Part shown: in pieces, positions 1 to 5,629 of the stretch
Layout of the letters: every line of letters begins with the position of its first letter
Position numbering within the stretch: the stretch's first letter is position 1
From: Deltaproteobacteria bacterium
GTDB taxonomy: Bacteria; Desulfobacterota; BSN033; UBA1163
Reading direction: 5' to 3'
DNA: 6,072 bases
NCBI GenBank assembly: GCA_016875255.1
Contig: VGRU01000218.1
Location: forward strand, 1-6,072
Notes under the pieces: model-generated
Database searches by the model: none
What the model was told of the DNA's origin: nothing
Seen by the model: only the letters and a program-made list of their open reading frames with translations
Made by a program: the position numbers and the translations under genes

Positions 1-148
1 AAGGTAAGGAGGCCGGTTTGGGTAAGGTTTTAAAAGGCAAGGTGTAGAAGCAATAAAACTAAACCCATTAAACTTAACCTAAACGGGCATCTTAACCCTA
101 ACCTTCTCAACAATAGGCTTTAATTTTTAAATCCCTTAGGGTTGTATT

Positions 149-170
149 CCCCGCCGCTTGCGGCGAGTTC
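149..170. repeat. Short GC palindrome, copy A of a direct repeat
   Basis: CCCCGCCGCTTGCGGCG followed by AGTTC. The core CGCCGC-TT-GCGGCG is a perfect 6-bp stem. It is in the same orientation as copy B at 255-280 and differs by C/T at one position and by loss of the right-hand GGGGT. It directly abuts the left terminus of the inner inverted-repeat element at 170, so the two copies bracket that element. Confidence 0.7.
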
Positions 171-235
171 GTCATTCCGGCGGAAGCCGGAATCCAGAAG
201 ACCGGACTGGATTCCGCATCAAGTGCGGAATGACG
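170..235. repeat. Inverted-repeat element with 10-bp perfect termini and three possible hairpins
   Basis: The termini CGTCATTCCG (170-179) and CGGAATGACG (226-235) are perfect inverted repeats. Inside are ATTCCGGC-ggaa-GCCGGAAT (174-193, 8-bp stem), AATCCAG-N9-CTGGATT (191-213, 7-bp stem) and ATTCCGCA-tcaag-TGCGGAAT (211-231, 8-bp stem). The stems overlap at their edges, so alternative folds compete. This matches the widespread GTCATTCC...GGAATGAC class of short dispersed bacterial palindromes. There is no coding capacity for a transposase. It is probably a non-autonomous MITE/REP-like unit, but copy number cannot be judged from one window. Confidence 0.8.
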
Positions 236-254
236 GAATTTAAAGTTTTTGATA

Positions 255-280
255 CCCCGCTGCTTGCGGCGGGGTAGTTC
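255..280. repeat. Short GC palindrome, copy B of a direct repeat
   Basis: CCCCGCTGC-TT-GCGGCGGGG (255-274) forms a 9-bp stem with one T:G wobble and a 2-nt loop, followed by TAGTTC. It is a direct repeat of 149-170. On the minus strand it begins exactly where similarity of the neighbouring YhcG-like remnant to its family stops (after the residues FPNE). It therefore marks the breakpoint of that gene. There is no T-tract on either side, so it is not a convincing intrinsic terminator. Confidence 0.7.
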
Positions 281-556
281 ATTAGGAAATGTTTCAGCAA
301 ACTGAACCATTCGCCGCAGATTTTTATCGGAGAATCCCGTCCCGAATTCCTTGACCAATTGCGTACTCACTGCGTACACAATTTGCTCACCATATTCCGC
401 CCGTTTCTATTTAAGGATATCCTGGCGGATGCGTTTGCCCACGCGCCAGTAAAGTAAAACCAAAGCAGAGTTGACCTGCCGCGCCACATCCTGTCGGGCC
501 GTTGCGATTAACTCTCGCAAATCCTTAAGCAGGACTTTAGGTGTGATTGGTTTCAT
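278..556 (-). pseudogene. Truncated DUF1016/YhcG-type (PDDEXK nuclease family) N-terminal remnant
   Basis: Translation from ATG at 556 gives about 93 codons that look like the N-terminal DUF1016 domain of YhcG-type proteins: LRELIATARQDVARQVNSAL, then LLYWRVGKRI, AEYGEQIV, and GFSDKNLRRMVQFAETFP. The frame is broken by an amber codon at 407-409 (codon 50), where the family usually has a charged residue before RAEYG. At codon 93 the similarity ends at a palindromic repeat. The rest of the N-terminal domain and the whole C-terminal PDDEXK nuclease domain are absent. Both lesions together make it non-functional. A GTG at 377-379 could restart translation, but only of the fragment plus repeat-encoded residues. 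The ATG shares one base with the livF stop (TAATG), so any translation would be coupled to livF. Assignment rests on remembered family sequence, not a search. Confidence 0.8.
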
Positions 557-1260
557 TACAGTCCCAGGAAGGCTTTTCTGACGGTGTCGGACTCTAACAA
601 CTCTTTTCCGTCACCTGCGTGGATGGTCCGCCCGGTCTGAAGAATGTATCCTCGATCAGCTATCTCCAGCGCCTCGCGGACATTCTGCTCGACGAGAAGG
701 ATCGTATAACCCTCTTCTTTTAGAAGGGAGATCGTCTTGAAGAGTTCGGTCACCAGTTTTGGCATGAGGCCCAAAGAGGGTTCATCGAGCATAAGCAACT
801 TTGGCCGAATCATCAACCCCCTGCCTATGGCCAACATCTGCTGCTCTCCGCCGCTCAGGGTCTCTCCTTTCTGTCGGAAGCGTTCTTTTAATCTCGGGAA
901 AAGGCTGTAGACATGATTTAGATGTCCTCTGACCTCTTCTTCCGAATCGGTTGTGAAGGCGCCTAACAGAAGATTCTCCTCCACGGTTAAGGGGCCAAAG
1001 ATACGCCTTGACTCAGGCACATAAACCACCCCCAGTCTTACAATCTTTGCCGTCTCCTGGCGGGTGATGTCCTTTCCGTTAAAGAGGATGTTTCCGGATA
1101 CCGGACTGACGGCTCCAACGATGGCCTTGAGCGCAGTGCTTTTGCCGGCGCCATTGGCGCCCACCATGGCCACCAGCTCGCCCTGGTTGACCTCAAGGGT
1201 CACCTCATGGAGCGCTGGAATTCCTTCGTAATGGACCTTAATCTTATCGACCTTTAGCAT
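556..1260 (-). CDS. livF: Branched-chain amino acid ABC transporter ATP-binding protein LivF
   Basis: This is the second cytoplasmic ATPase of the LIV transporter; it pairs with LivG to power LivH/LivM. It has 234 residues, close to the usual LivF length. The Walker A motif is GANGAGKST (34-42). The Q-loop region reads VPESRRIF (81-88), which is typical of LivF. The ABC signature is canonical LSGGEQQM (135-142), and Walker B is LLMLDE (155-160). The H-loop position is the LivF-type VEQN (190-193) with Gln instead of His. It ends in the family-typical AFLGL. I chose ATG at 1260 rather than the in-frame TTG at 1272 because [11 protein letters not shown] matches the family N-terminus and GGGGAG (1265-1270) lies 4 nt upstream. 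The start overlaps the livG end by 17 nt, which implies translational coupling. It is the last intact gene of the operon; the stop TAA shares its final base with the ATG of the decayed YhcG-like gene. Confidence 0.95.
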   Translation of the reverse strand: MLKVDKIKVHYEGIPALHEVTLEVNQGELVAMVGANGAGKSTALKAIVGAVSPVSGNILFNGKDITRQETAKIVRLGVVYVPESRRIFGPLTVEENLLLGAFTTDSEEEVRGHLNHVYSLFPRLKERFRQKGETLSGGEQQMLAIGRGLMIRPKLLMLDEPSLGLMPKLVTELFKTISLLKEEGYTILLVEQNVREALEIADRGYILQTGRTIHAGDGKELLESDTVRKAFLGL

Positions 1261-1972
1261 ATCTCTCCCCAAGGTATGCCTCGATCACCTTCTCCTGTCG
1301 GGCCACCTCGACAGGTGGTCCCTCCGCGATTTTCTTTCCCGCGGCCATGACAATCACCCTCTCGGAGACGGTCATGATAAACTCCATCACATGTTCGGTG
1401 AGAAAGAGGGTCAACTTCTTCTCCTCTTTGATCTTCTGTAAAATTTGAATGATCTCTTTCGTCTCAAGTGGATTGAGACCAGCGGCCATCTCGTCGAGCA
1501 TCAGAAGCCTGGGCTTCGTAGCGATGGCCCGGGCCAGTTCGATCCTCTTCTGGGCGGCAATGGGAAGTCCTGTGGGAAGAGCCTCCGCCTCTCCAGTGAG
1601 ACCCATCAGATCCAAAATCCCCCGCGCCTCTTTTTGGGCGACCTGCCGGTCGCCGGTCCGGCAGAAGGCTCCAATCATCACATTCTCTTCCACGGTCAGG
1701 TTGGGCATGATCTTCATTCCCTGAAAGGTTCTGGCGATTCCCTCCCGTGTGATCTGGTGAGGGGACCATCCCGTAATATCTTTTCCTTCAAATAAGATCT
1801 CTCCACCGGTGGGTTTATAATAACCGGCAATGCAGTTGAAGAGGGTCGACTTGCCGGCGCCGTTCGGGCCGATCAGGCCCAGAATCTCTCCCTGCCGAAG
1901 TTCAAAGGAGATATCTCCGTTGGCGACCAGGCCGCCAAATTCTTTTACAAGGTTCTTCACCTCGAGCATCAT
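1244..1972 (-). CDS. livG: Branched-chain amino acid ABC transporter ATP-binding protein LivG
   Basis: This is the first cytoplasmic ATPase of the LIV system, 242 residues. Walker A is GPNGAGKST (35-43), the Q-loop is RTFQ (81-84), Walker B is LLMLDE (156-161) and the His switch is TEH (H194). The longer insert between the Q-loop and signature and the tail EAYLGE fit LivG rather than LivF. The signature is odd. Where LivG proteins usually have LPYGQQRRLE, this one has [10 protein letters not shown] (136-145), losing the conserved Gly and first Gln. The residue after Walker B is Met162 rather than the usual Pro. I recall similar degenerate signatures in a LivG subgroup, so this is probably a lineage feature, not decay, since the rest is intact. 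Two adjacent ATGs (1972, 1969) are possible; the 4-nt gap from livM and an AAGG about 8 nt upstream fit either. livF starts inside its 3' end. Confidence 0.95.
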   Translation of the reverse strand: MMLEVKNLVKEFGGLVANGDISFELRQGEILGLIGPNGAGKSTLFNCIAGYYKPTGGEILFEGKDITGWSPHQITREGIARTFQGMKIMPNLTVEENVMIGAFCRTGDRQVAQKEARGILDLMGLTGEAEALPTGLPIAAQKRIELARAIATKPRLLMLDEMAAGLNPLETKEIIQILQKIKEEKKLTLFLTEHVMEFIMTVSERVIVMAAGKKIAEGPPVEVARQEKVIEAYLGERYAKGR

Positions 1973-1976
1973 CGCT

Positions 1977-2978
1977 TTACCTTGTCCCTTTTTTTCTCAC
2001 TCGCTCGATGATTCCCCAGATCCCCCTCGGCTCTTTGGCCGCAATCACCATCATGATCATAGCGTAAATCATAAAATCGATGCCAAGACGCTTCTGCGCT
2101 CCCAGCCAGGCTCCAAGGTACATATCAAGTGGAATGAGAATGGCCGCTCCGATGATGGGTCCCCAGATTGAGCCTGCCCCTCCCACCATCACGGTCATTG
2201 CAATCAGGATCGAAAGATCCAGAGGCATCACCGCATCCGGATCAATATAGAGGTAGTAGACCGCCATGAAGCTTCCGCCGAGGGCTCCCAGGCCGCCGGC
2301 AATAGTGTAGTTGATCACCTTGGTGCGGTAGACATTGATCCCGAGACTTGCGGCCGCATCTTCGTTGTCCCTGACCGCCTGAACCTCATAACCCAGCTTC
2401 GATTTTCTGAACCAGTTCACGAAGAAAAACTGCATGAGAAAGAGAAAAAGGATGAAGTAATGGTAATAGATGGGGGAGTTAAACTGCATATAGACGAAAT
2501 CAACGCCCGATCGAATCGGCAACTCCACCCCCCGGGCGCCTCCTGTCCAGTCCCAGAAGATGAAGAGCTCTTTCCAGACCAGGGCCACGCAGAGAGTGGC
2601 AATGGCGAAATAATGTCCCTTCAACCGAAACATCGGATAGGCGACAACAAAGGATTCGGCCGCGGCAATCACAATCCCCGGAATGACGGTGATCCAGAAT
2701 GGGACCTTCCACCAGACGATCATCAGCGCCGTGGCATAGGCTCCGAAGCCGACATTTTTGGCCTGCCCCAGGTCAACCTGGCCTCCGTAGCCGCCAATGA
2801 GATTCCAGCCCAGGCCGAAGAGGGCAAAGAGGAGAAACTTGATCATGACCGCCCTGCCATAGGCAGAGGTGACGATCCAGGGGAAGATGAGGACGATGAG
2901 GATGAAGATGAGAAAACCGATTCTCTCGAAACGGGGCCGGTCTCTAAAAGAGAAAATGTCGATTAATAACTGCCGCAT
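1977..2978 (-). CDS. livM: Branched-chain amino acid ABC transporter permease LivM
   Basis: This is an inner-membrane permease of the LIV family, 333 residues, predicted to pair with LivH to form the translocation path. Hydrophobic segments begin at about residue 20 and continue to about 315. Family landmarks are [10 protein letters not shown] (63-72, usually GYxGQxSxGH), [13 protein letters not shown] (117-129), TGGARGV (145-151), the EAA-like cytoplasmic loop that contacts an ATPase, [19 protein letters not shown] (196-214), and [13 protein letters not shown] (266-278). The C-terminus is basic (RVRKKGTR). The variant GQxDxGQAK in the first landmark departs from the commoner SLGHA form, but all other motifs are present. 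The start ATG lies 1 nt after the livH stop (TAA G ATG), with a modest GGGTGG ribosome-binding site inside the end of livH. Both facts imply coupled translation with livH. Confidence 0.95.
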   Translation of the reverse strand: MRQLLIDIFSFRDRPRFERIGFLIFILIVLIFPWIVTSAYGRAVMIKFLLFALFGLGWNLIGGYGGQVDLGQAKNVGFGAYATALMIVWWKVPFWITVIPGIVIAAAESFVVAYPMFRLKGHYFAIATLCVALVWKELFIFWDWTGGARGVELPIRSGVDFVYMQFNSPIYYHYFILFLFLMQFFFVNWFRKSKLGYEVQAVRDNEDAAASLGINVYRTKVINYTIAGGLGALGGSFMAVYYLYIDPDAVMPLDLSILIAMTVMVGGAGSIWGPIIGAAILIPLDMYLGAWLGAQKRLGIDFMIYAMIMMVIAAKEPRGIWGIIERVRKKGTR

Positions 2979-2979
2979 C

Positions 2980-3837
2980 TTACCACCCGAAGAGTCCTCG
3001 AGGCCTGAAGACCACCACTAAGAAATAGACGGCATAGATGAACGAGAACTTCAGTTCACTCACAAATTGTCCGCTGATGACCATGATCAAACCGATCAGG
3101 ATTCCTGCAATAAAGGCTCCCACAATGCTTCCAAATCCACCCAGGGCAACTGTGGCAAAGGCAATCAGCGTGAAGAGCATCCCCACCGTGGGCGTGACAT
3201 AATAGAAGTGGGCCAGAAGCGCGCCGGCCAGGGCTACGGTGGCCCCTCCGATCCCCCAGGCAAGGGCGTTCATTCCCTTGGTGTCGATCCCCATATACTT
3301 TGCCGCCTCAGAATCGATGGAGGTTGCCCTCAATCCCCTTCCTAATTTTGTACGGTAGATCATCCAGTAGATGGCGGCAAAAGCCAGAATGCAGACCCCT
3401 GCCGAAAAGACCTTGCTCGCATCGACACTAATCCATCCCATGGAGAGCGTCTTTCCCACGAGAATCCCCTGTTTCACAGACCGCACATCCGGAGTGAAGA
3501 TATACATGGCAAGATAGCGGAGAAAGAGCATCAGACCAAAGGTTCCGAAGAGCTGGGCGACCATCGGCCCCCGAAGAATCCGGTGAACGAGGAGGCGATA
3601 ACTCACAACGCCCAATAGATACCCGGCCAGAGCCGCAACAGGAAGCGAGAAAAGGGGATCGAGATGTAACGAGGTCGAGAGGAGGTAGGCGACATACATC
3701 CCTACCATCATAAATTCGCCATGGGCAAAATTGACGATGTTCATCACCCCGAAGATGAGAGAGAGGCCCAGGGCAATCAGGGCAAAGACCAGACCCATCA
3801 AGATGCCGTAAACGATCAGTTGAACCGCTAATTCCAT
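2980..3837 (-). CDS. livH: Branched-chain amino acid ABC transporter permease LivH
   Basis: This is an inner-membrane permease partner of LivM, 285 residues, within the usual LivH range. The N-terminal segment VYGILMGLVFALIALGLSL leads into the hallmark NFAHGEFMMVG (36-46). GPMVAQLFGTFGL (90-102) follows, then the EAA-like ATPase-coupling loop GRGLRATSIDSEAAKYMGI (166-184), ALGGFGSIVGA (231-241) and the terminal FRPRGLFG (277-284). About eight transmembrane segments are expected. The ATG at 3837 is preceded only by a weak purine stretch (AAAAAAGATAAG), with no good AGGAGG. This contrasts with the strong site of the binding-protein gene upstream, so it may be translated less. It lies 189 nt downstream of the binding-protein gene, across a spacer with two strong hairpin structures. 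Confidence 0.95.
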   Translation of the reverse strand: MELAVQLIVYGILMGLVFALIALGLSLIFGVMNIVNFAHGEFMMVGMYVAYLLSTSLHLDPLFSLPVAALAGYLLGVVSYRLLVHRILRGPMVAQLFGTFGLMLFLRYLAMYIFTPDVRSVKQGILVGKTLSMGWISVDASKVFSAGVCILAFAAIYWMIYRTKLGRGLRATSIDSEAAKYMGIDTKGMNALAWGIGGATVALAGALLAHFYYVTPTVGMLFTLIAFATVALGGFGSIVGAFIAGILIGLIMVISGQFVSELKFSFIYAVYFLVVVFRPRGLFGW

Positions 3838-3864
3838 CTTATCTTTTTTAGACCAAAAACTTCA

Positions 3865-3915
3865 GTGGTTAGCAGTCTGATTTTAGATTCTTTTTAATCA
3901 CTGACTGCTAACCAC
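3865..3915. repeat. Long hairpin in the binding-protein/livH spacer
   Basis: GTGGTTAGCAGTC (3865-3877) and GACTGCTAACCAC (3903-3915) are a perfect 13-bp inverted repeat. The stem extends by TGATT (3878-3882) with AATCA (3896-3900), across a 2-nt bulge (3901-3902). This gives 18 paired bases around a 13-nt loop. In the direction of liv transcription the stem is followed by TGAA and then GTTTTTGG. It might therefore act as a weak or partial terminator, or as a 3' mRNA-stabilising hairpin for the upstream gene. The short T-tract does not follow the stem directly, so a full intrinsic terminator is not supported. A related sequence, CACTGGTTACTGAT, lies just beside it (3920-3933). Confidence 0.75.
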
Positions 3916-3958
3916 CGATCACTGGTTACTGATATAGACGCAATAAATAATTTAACCC

Positions 3959-4009
3959 GTAGGGCGAGGCTTCAGCCTTGCTTTAAGCAACCCTAAAGGG
4001 TTGCCCTAC
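3959..4009. repeat. Cloverleaf-like palindromic repeat with GTAGGGC/GCCCTAC ends
   Basis: The outer ends GTAGGGC (3959-3965) and GCCCTAC (4003-4009) pair. Inside are two small hairpins: GCGAGGCT-tc-AGCCTTGC (3964-3981, 7 of 8 pairs plus a wobble) and GCAACCCT-aa-AGGGTTGC (3987-4004, 8 pairs). The result is a three-way-junction shape in DNA or RNA. There is no T-tract. It sits 17 nt after the binding-protein stop codon. It resembles a dispersed intergenic palindrome class seen in environmental bacterial genomes (recalled, not searched). In this position such structures commonly protect the upstream message from 3' exonucleases, as known for the REP element between malE and malF. Confidence 0.75.
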
Positions 4010-4026
4010 AACATATTTAATTTGTT

Positions 4027-5334
4027 TTACTTCCACCCTGCAAAGGGGTAGATCAACTTACTTGTAGCCATTTCAAACGGGAAGACAATCTCCGGCTTCC
4101 CGTCCGGATAGCCCTGATACTGAATGATGATTCCGCTTCCTAATTCATTCTGATTGGTGTCTCCCGGGAAAGGAGAACCAAATTTTACGCCCTTCCAGGG
4201 CATGATCAGTTCTTTTCCGGGAATATGAAGCTCATTGAGGGCTTTCTGAAGCACTTTCGGGTCTGTGGATTTGGCTTTGTCAAGGGCATGAGCCCAGACC
4301 TGAACTCCAATGAAATCTCGTGCCGAACTTCCGTCAAAGTCGAAACCACTGCGTTCCTTATAGATTTTGTTAATCCGGTCAGCCTCCGGTTTCACCTTTC
4401 CAAGGACAGCCGCGAAAACGTCCCGGCTCACAATACCGTTCACATCTCCTCCGAGGGTCTTCCAGAAATCCGGAGCGATAAATCCGGCATTCTGTCCCCA
4501 GACCACCTTCGGTGTAGCCTTCATCTCCTTCATCGCTTTCACGAAAAGGATCGCATCGGACACATAAGATGCAAACAGGAAGGTGGGGGCTTTGGAAGCG
4601 GTGAGTTTCCTCGCTTCACTGGTCAGGTCCGTAGCTTTGTGTGGATACTTAAACCCTTCGGCAATCTTCCATCCTCTTTCTTTGGCGAACTTCTCAATTT
4701 CTGTTAAAGAGGCAGCCCCCCATTCCGTATTCTCGACTGCAACGGCCAGGGGTTCGAGTTCACTCTTCGGGACTGCCTTTACCCCAGGCGCTTTGCCTGC
4801 CACAAGGCCGTCCAGGAAATCGAACAGATCCCTCGTAAACCAGGTCTCATGGGGAGTCACCCTCCAGAACCACTTAAATCCTCTCTTGCTCAGGTCAGGT
4901 GAGGTGGAATCAGGATTGACAAAGGGAATACCTGCCCGCTCAGCCTCCACAGAAGCGGTTTTCGTTACTGCGCTCTGATAGGCGCCAAGAAGGCCGACGA
5001 CCTTCTCATCTTCAATGAGTCTCTTCGCTTGTTCCGCTCCCCAGGCCGGATCTCCGCGGGAATCGGAAAAGACGAGTTTGATCTTGGCTCCGCCCAGGCC
5101 CGGAATGCCTTCCCATTCCGCGATGGGGATTCCTATGCCGGGATACTTTTTGTTCACGATATCCGCAGCCAGCTCTGCTCCATCCTTCAAGCTCTTGCCA
5201 ATGGGAGCCAGAGGTCCGGAAAGGGGAAGGATGACTCCGATCTTCACCTCTTTCTGCGCAAAAGAGAGATTGGGTAAAACGATTAAAAGAGACAGGATAA
5301 CGACAAAAAACAACACGCCAGATTTAATTCTCAT
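4027..5334 (-). CDS. Periplasmic branched-chain amino acid-type ABC substrate-binding protein
   Basis: This is the secreted ligand receptor of the transporter (LivJ/LivK-like, Peripla_BP_6 type I fold), 435 residues. MRIK, then a hydrophobic core (6-20), then LSFA|QKEV form a Sec signal peptide with probable cleavage after Ala26. There is no lipobox Cys, so it is a soluble periplasmic protein. The mature protein opens with VKIGVILPLSGPLAPIG (30-46), the family hallmark. LLGAYQSAVTKTASVEAERA (115-134) and IPFVNPDSTSP (136-146) line the ligand cleft in relatives. It is longer than E. coli LivJ, and its ligand cannot be named: amino acids, amides or aromatic acids are all possible in this family, so no gene symbol is given. 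ATG 5334 is preferred over the in-frame ATG 5388 because it opens the signal peptide and has AAGGAGGG (5343-5350) 8 nt upstream. It is the first gene of the operon, with a strong ribosome site that suits the excess of receptor over membrane subunits. Confidence 0.93.
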   Translation of the reverse strand: MRIKSGVLFFVVILSLLIVLPNLSFAQKEVKIGVILPLSGPLAPIGKSLKDGAELAADIVNKKYPGIGIPIAEWEGIPGLGGAKIKLVFSDSRGDPAWGAEQAKRLIEDEKVVGLLGAYQSAVTKTASVEAERAGIPFVNPDSTSPDLSKRGFKWFWRVTPHETWFTRDLFDFLDGLVAGKAPGVKAVPKSELEPLAVAVENTEWGAASLTEIEKFAKERGWKIAEGFKYPHKATDLTSEARKLTASKAPTFLFASYVSDAILFVKAMKEMKATPKVVWGQNAGFIAPDFWKTLGGDVNGIVSRDVFAAVLGKVKPEADRINKIYKERSGFDFDGSSARDFIGVQVWAHALDKAKSTDPKVLQKALNELHIPGKELIMPWKGVKFGSPFPGDTNQNELGSGIIIQYQGYPDGKPEIVFPFEMATSKLIYPFAGWK

Positions 5335-5342
5335 AAAATTTT

Positions 5343-5350
5343 CCCTCCTT
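5343..5350 (-). promoter_or_regulatory. Strong Shine-Dalgarno that fixes the binding-protein start
   Basis: On the minus strand AAGGAGGG precedes ATG 5334 by 8 nt. This decides against the upstream in-frame ATG at 5388, which has no purine-rich site at proper spacing (the nearest AGGAGG is about 23 nt away) and would bury the signal peptide behind 18 charged residues. Confidence 0.85.
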
Positions 5351-5453
5351 TCAAGATATGTCTTGCTACGCTCGACAATCTGACTCATCGATTATTTACC
5401 GAATCCTTCACCTCCTTCTTGGCTTCATCGTTTCCTTTTCAGGAACGAGCCTA

Positions 5454-5482
5454 TTTTTACCCTTACGCATCGAAAATGTCAA
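5454..5482 (-). promoter_or_regulatory. Sigma70-type promoter candidate for the liv operon
   Basis: Reading on the minus strand, a perfect -35 TTGACA (5477-5482) is followed by a 17-nt spacer and the -10-like TAAAAA (5454-5459, 4 of 6 consensus bases). Transcription would start near 5447 and leave a leader of about 110 nt before the binding-protein ATG at 5334. The surroundings are AT-rich and non-coding, and the gene order requires a promoter here. No operator or riboswitch was recognised. Confidence 0.6.
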
Positions 5483-5592
5483 TGCAATTTTTGAGAGCTC
5501 TGGAAAACTATCTGTTGCTCTCTGATTTCACGGATTTAAAAAAATGATTTCTCAGATTTTTCAGAGATTTCTAGACTTTTTCGGAAATCTTA

Positions 5593-5621
5593 TTGCCTTC
5601 CTTCGCTTTTCACTGTAAGAT
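5593..5621 (+). promoter_or_regulatory. Weak promoter candidate for the M20 gene, possibly leaderless
   Basis: TTGCCT (5593-5598), a 17-nt spacer and TAAGAT (5616-5621) each match 4 of 6 consensus bases. The expected start point, about 5628, is almost at the ATG (5630), so the transcript would be leaderless. That would fit the lack of a good Shine-Dalgarno before this ATG. The match is weak and could be chance in AT-rich sequence. Confidence 0.22.
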
Positions 5622-5629
5622 TAATAGCG

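Larger units (their letters stand above)
1..277. other. Non-coding, repeat-bearing region downstream of the liv operon
   Basis: No credible gene is seen on either strand. Positions 58-112 are AT-rich and carry imperfect TTAGGG/TTAGGTTAA-like tracts (on the minus strand), for example around 78-83 and 94-104. From 149 to 280 lies a composite palindromic repeat, annotated separately. The minus-strand reading frame that continues out of the YhcG-like remnant runs through this repeat to a stop at 107-109. It encodes a repeat-derived peptide with the pieces SALDAES and WIPASAGMT. That peptide type turns up in many spurious predicted proteins because the repeat is open in this frame, so it is not evidence for a gene. 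No hairpin followed by a T-run was found that would end the liv transcript here. Confidence 0.6.
5335..5629. other. Divergent intergenic region between the liv operon and the M20 gene
   Basis: This stretch has no gene. It holds the liv promoter candidate, the liv leader with two AGGAGG-like motifs (5344-5349 and 5411-5416), and a six-codon leader ORF on the minus strand (5408-5428, MKPRRR then stop). It also has an AT-rich stretch (5521-5590) with repeated GATTT/CAGA words. AGAGCTCT (5494-5501) is an 8-bp palindrome just upstream of the liv -35, a possible but unproven operator half. No tRNA or terminator is seen. Confidence 0.55.

Noticed and set aside
255..274. Intrinsic terminator of the liv operon
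   Set aside because: A stable GC hairpin, but neither strand has a following T-tract (TATCAAAAAC on the minus strand).
149..280. CRISPR array
   Set aside because: There are only two palindromic direct copies, with unequal ends, and the intervening sequence is itself an inverted repeat. There are no regular repeat-spacer units and no cas genes.
107..379. Minus-strand 90-codon reading frame starting at GTG 379 as an intact small protein
   Set aside because: Its first part is the inner piece of the broken DUF1016 domain, in frame with the ATG at 556 across an amber. Its second part is translated palindromic repeat (SALDAES...WIPASAGMT), a well-known false-protein pattern.
2460..2966. Plus-strand 168-codon acidic frame opposite livM
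   Set aside because: It is antisense to a clear permease. The Asp/Glu-rich stretch is the complement of the codons for a hydrophobic transmembrane segment.
3885..3895. Internal promoter for livH using a minus-strand TAAAAT as -10
   Set aside because: No acceptable -35 hexamer lies 16-18 nt upstream, and the TAAAAT sits inside the hairpin loop.
3865..3915. Full intrinsic terminator between the binding protein and livH
   Set aside because: The stem is strong, but the T-run is displaced by about 5 nt and only five T long, and the stem is not GC-rich. At most partial termination is supported.
4225..4707. Plus-strand 160-codon frame opposite the binding-protein gene
   Set aside because: Antisense shadow with no domain, no ribosome site and no family resemblance.
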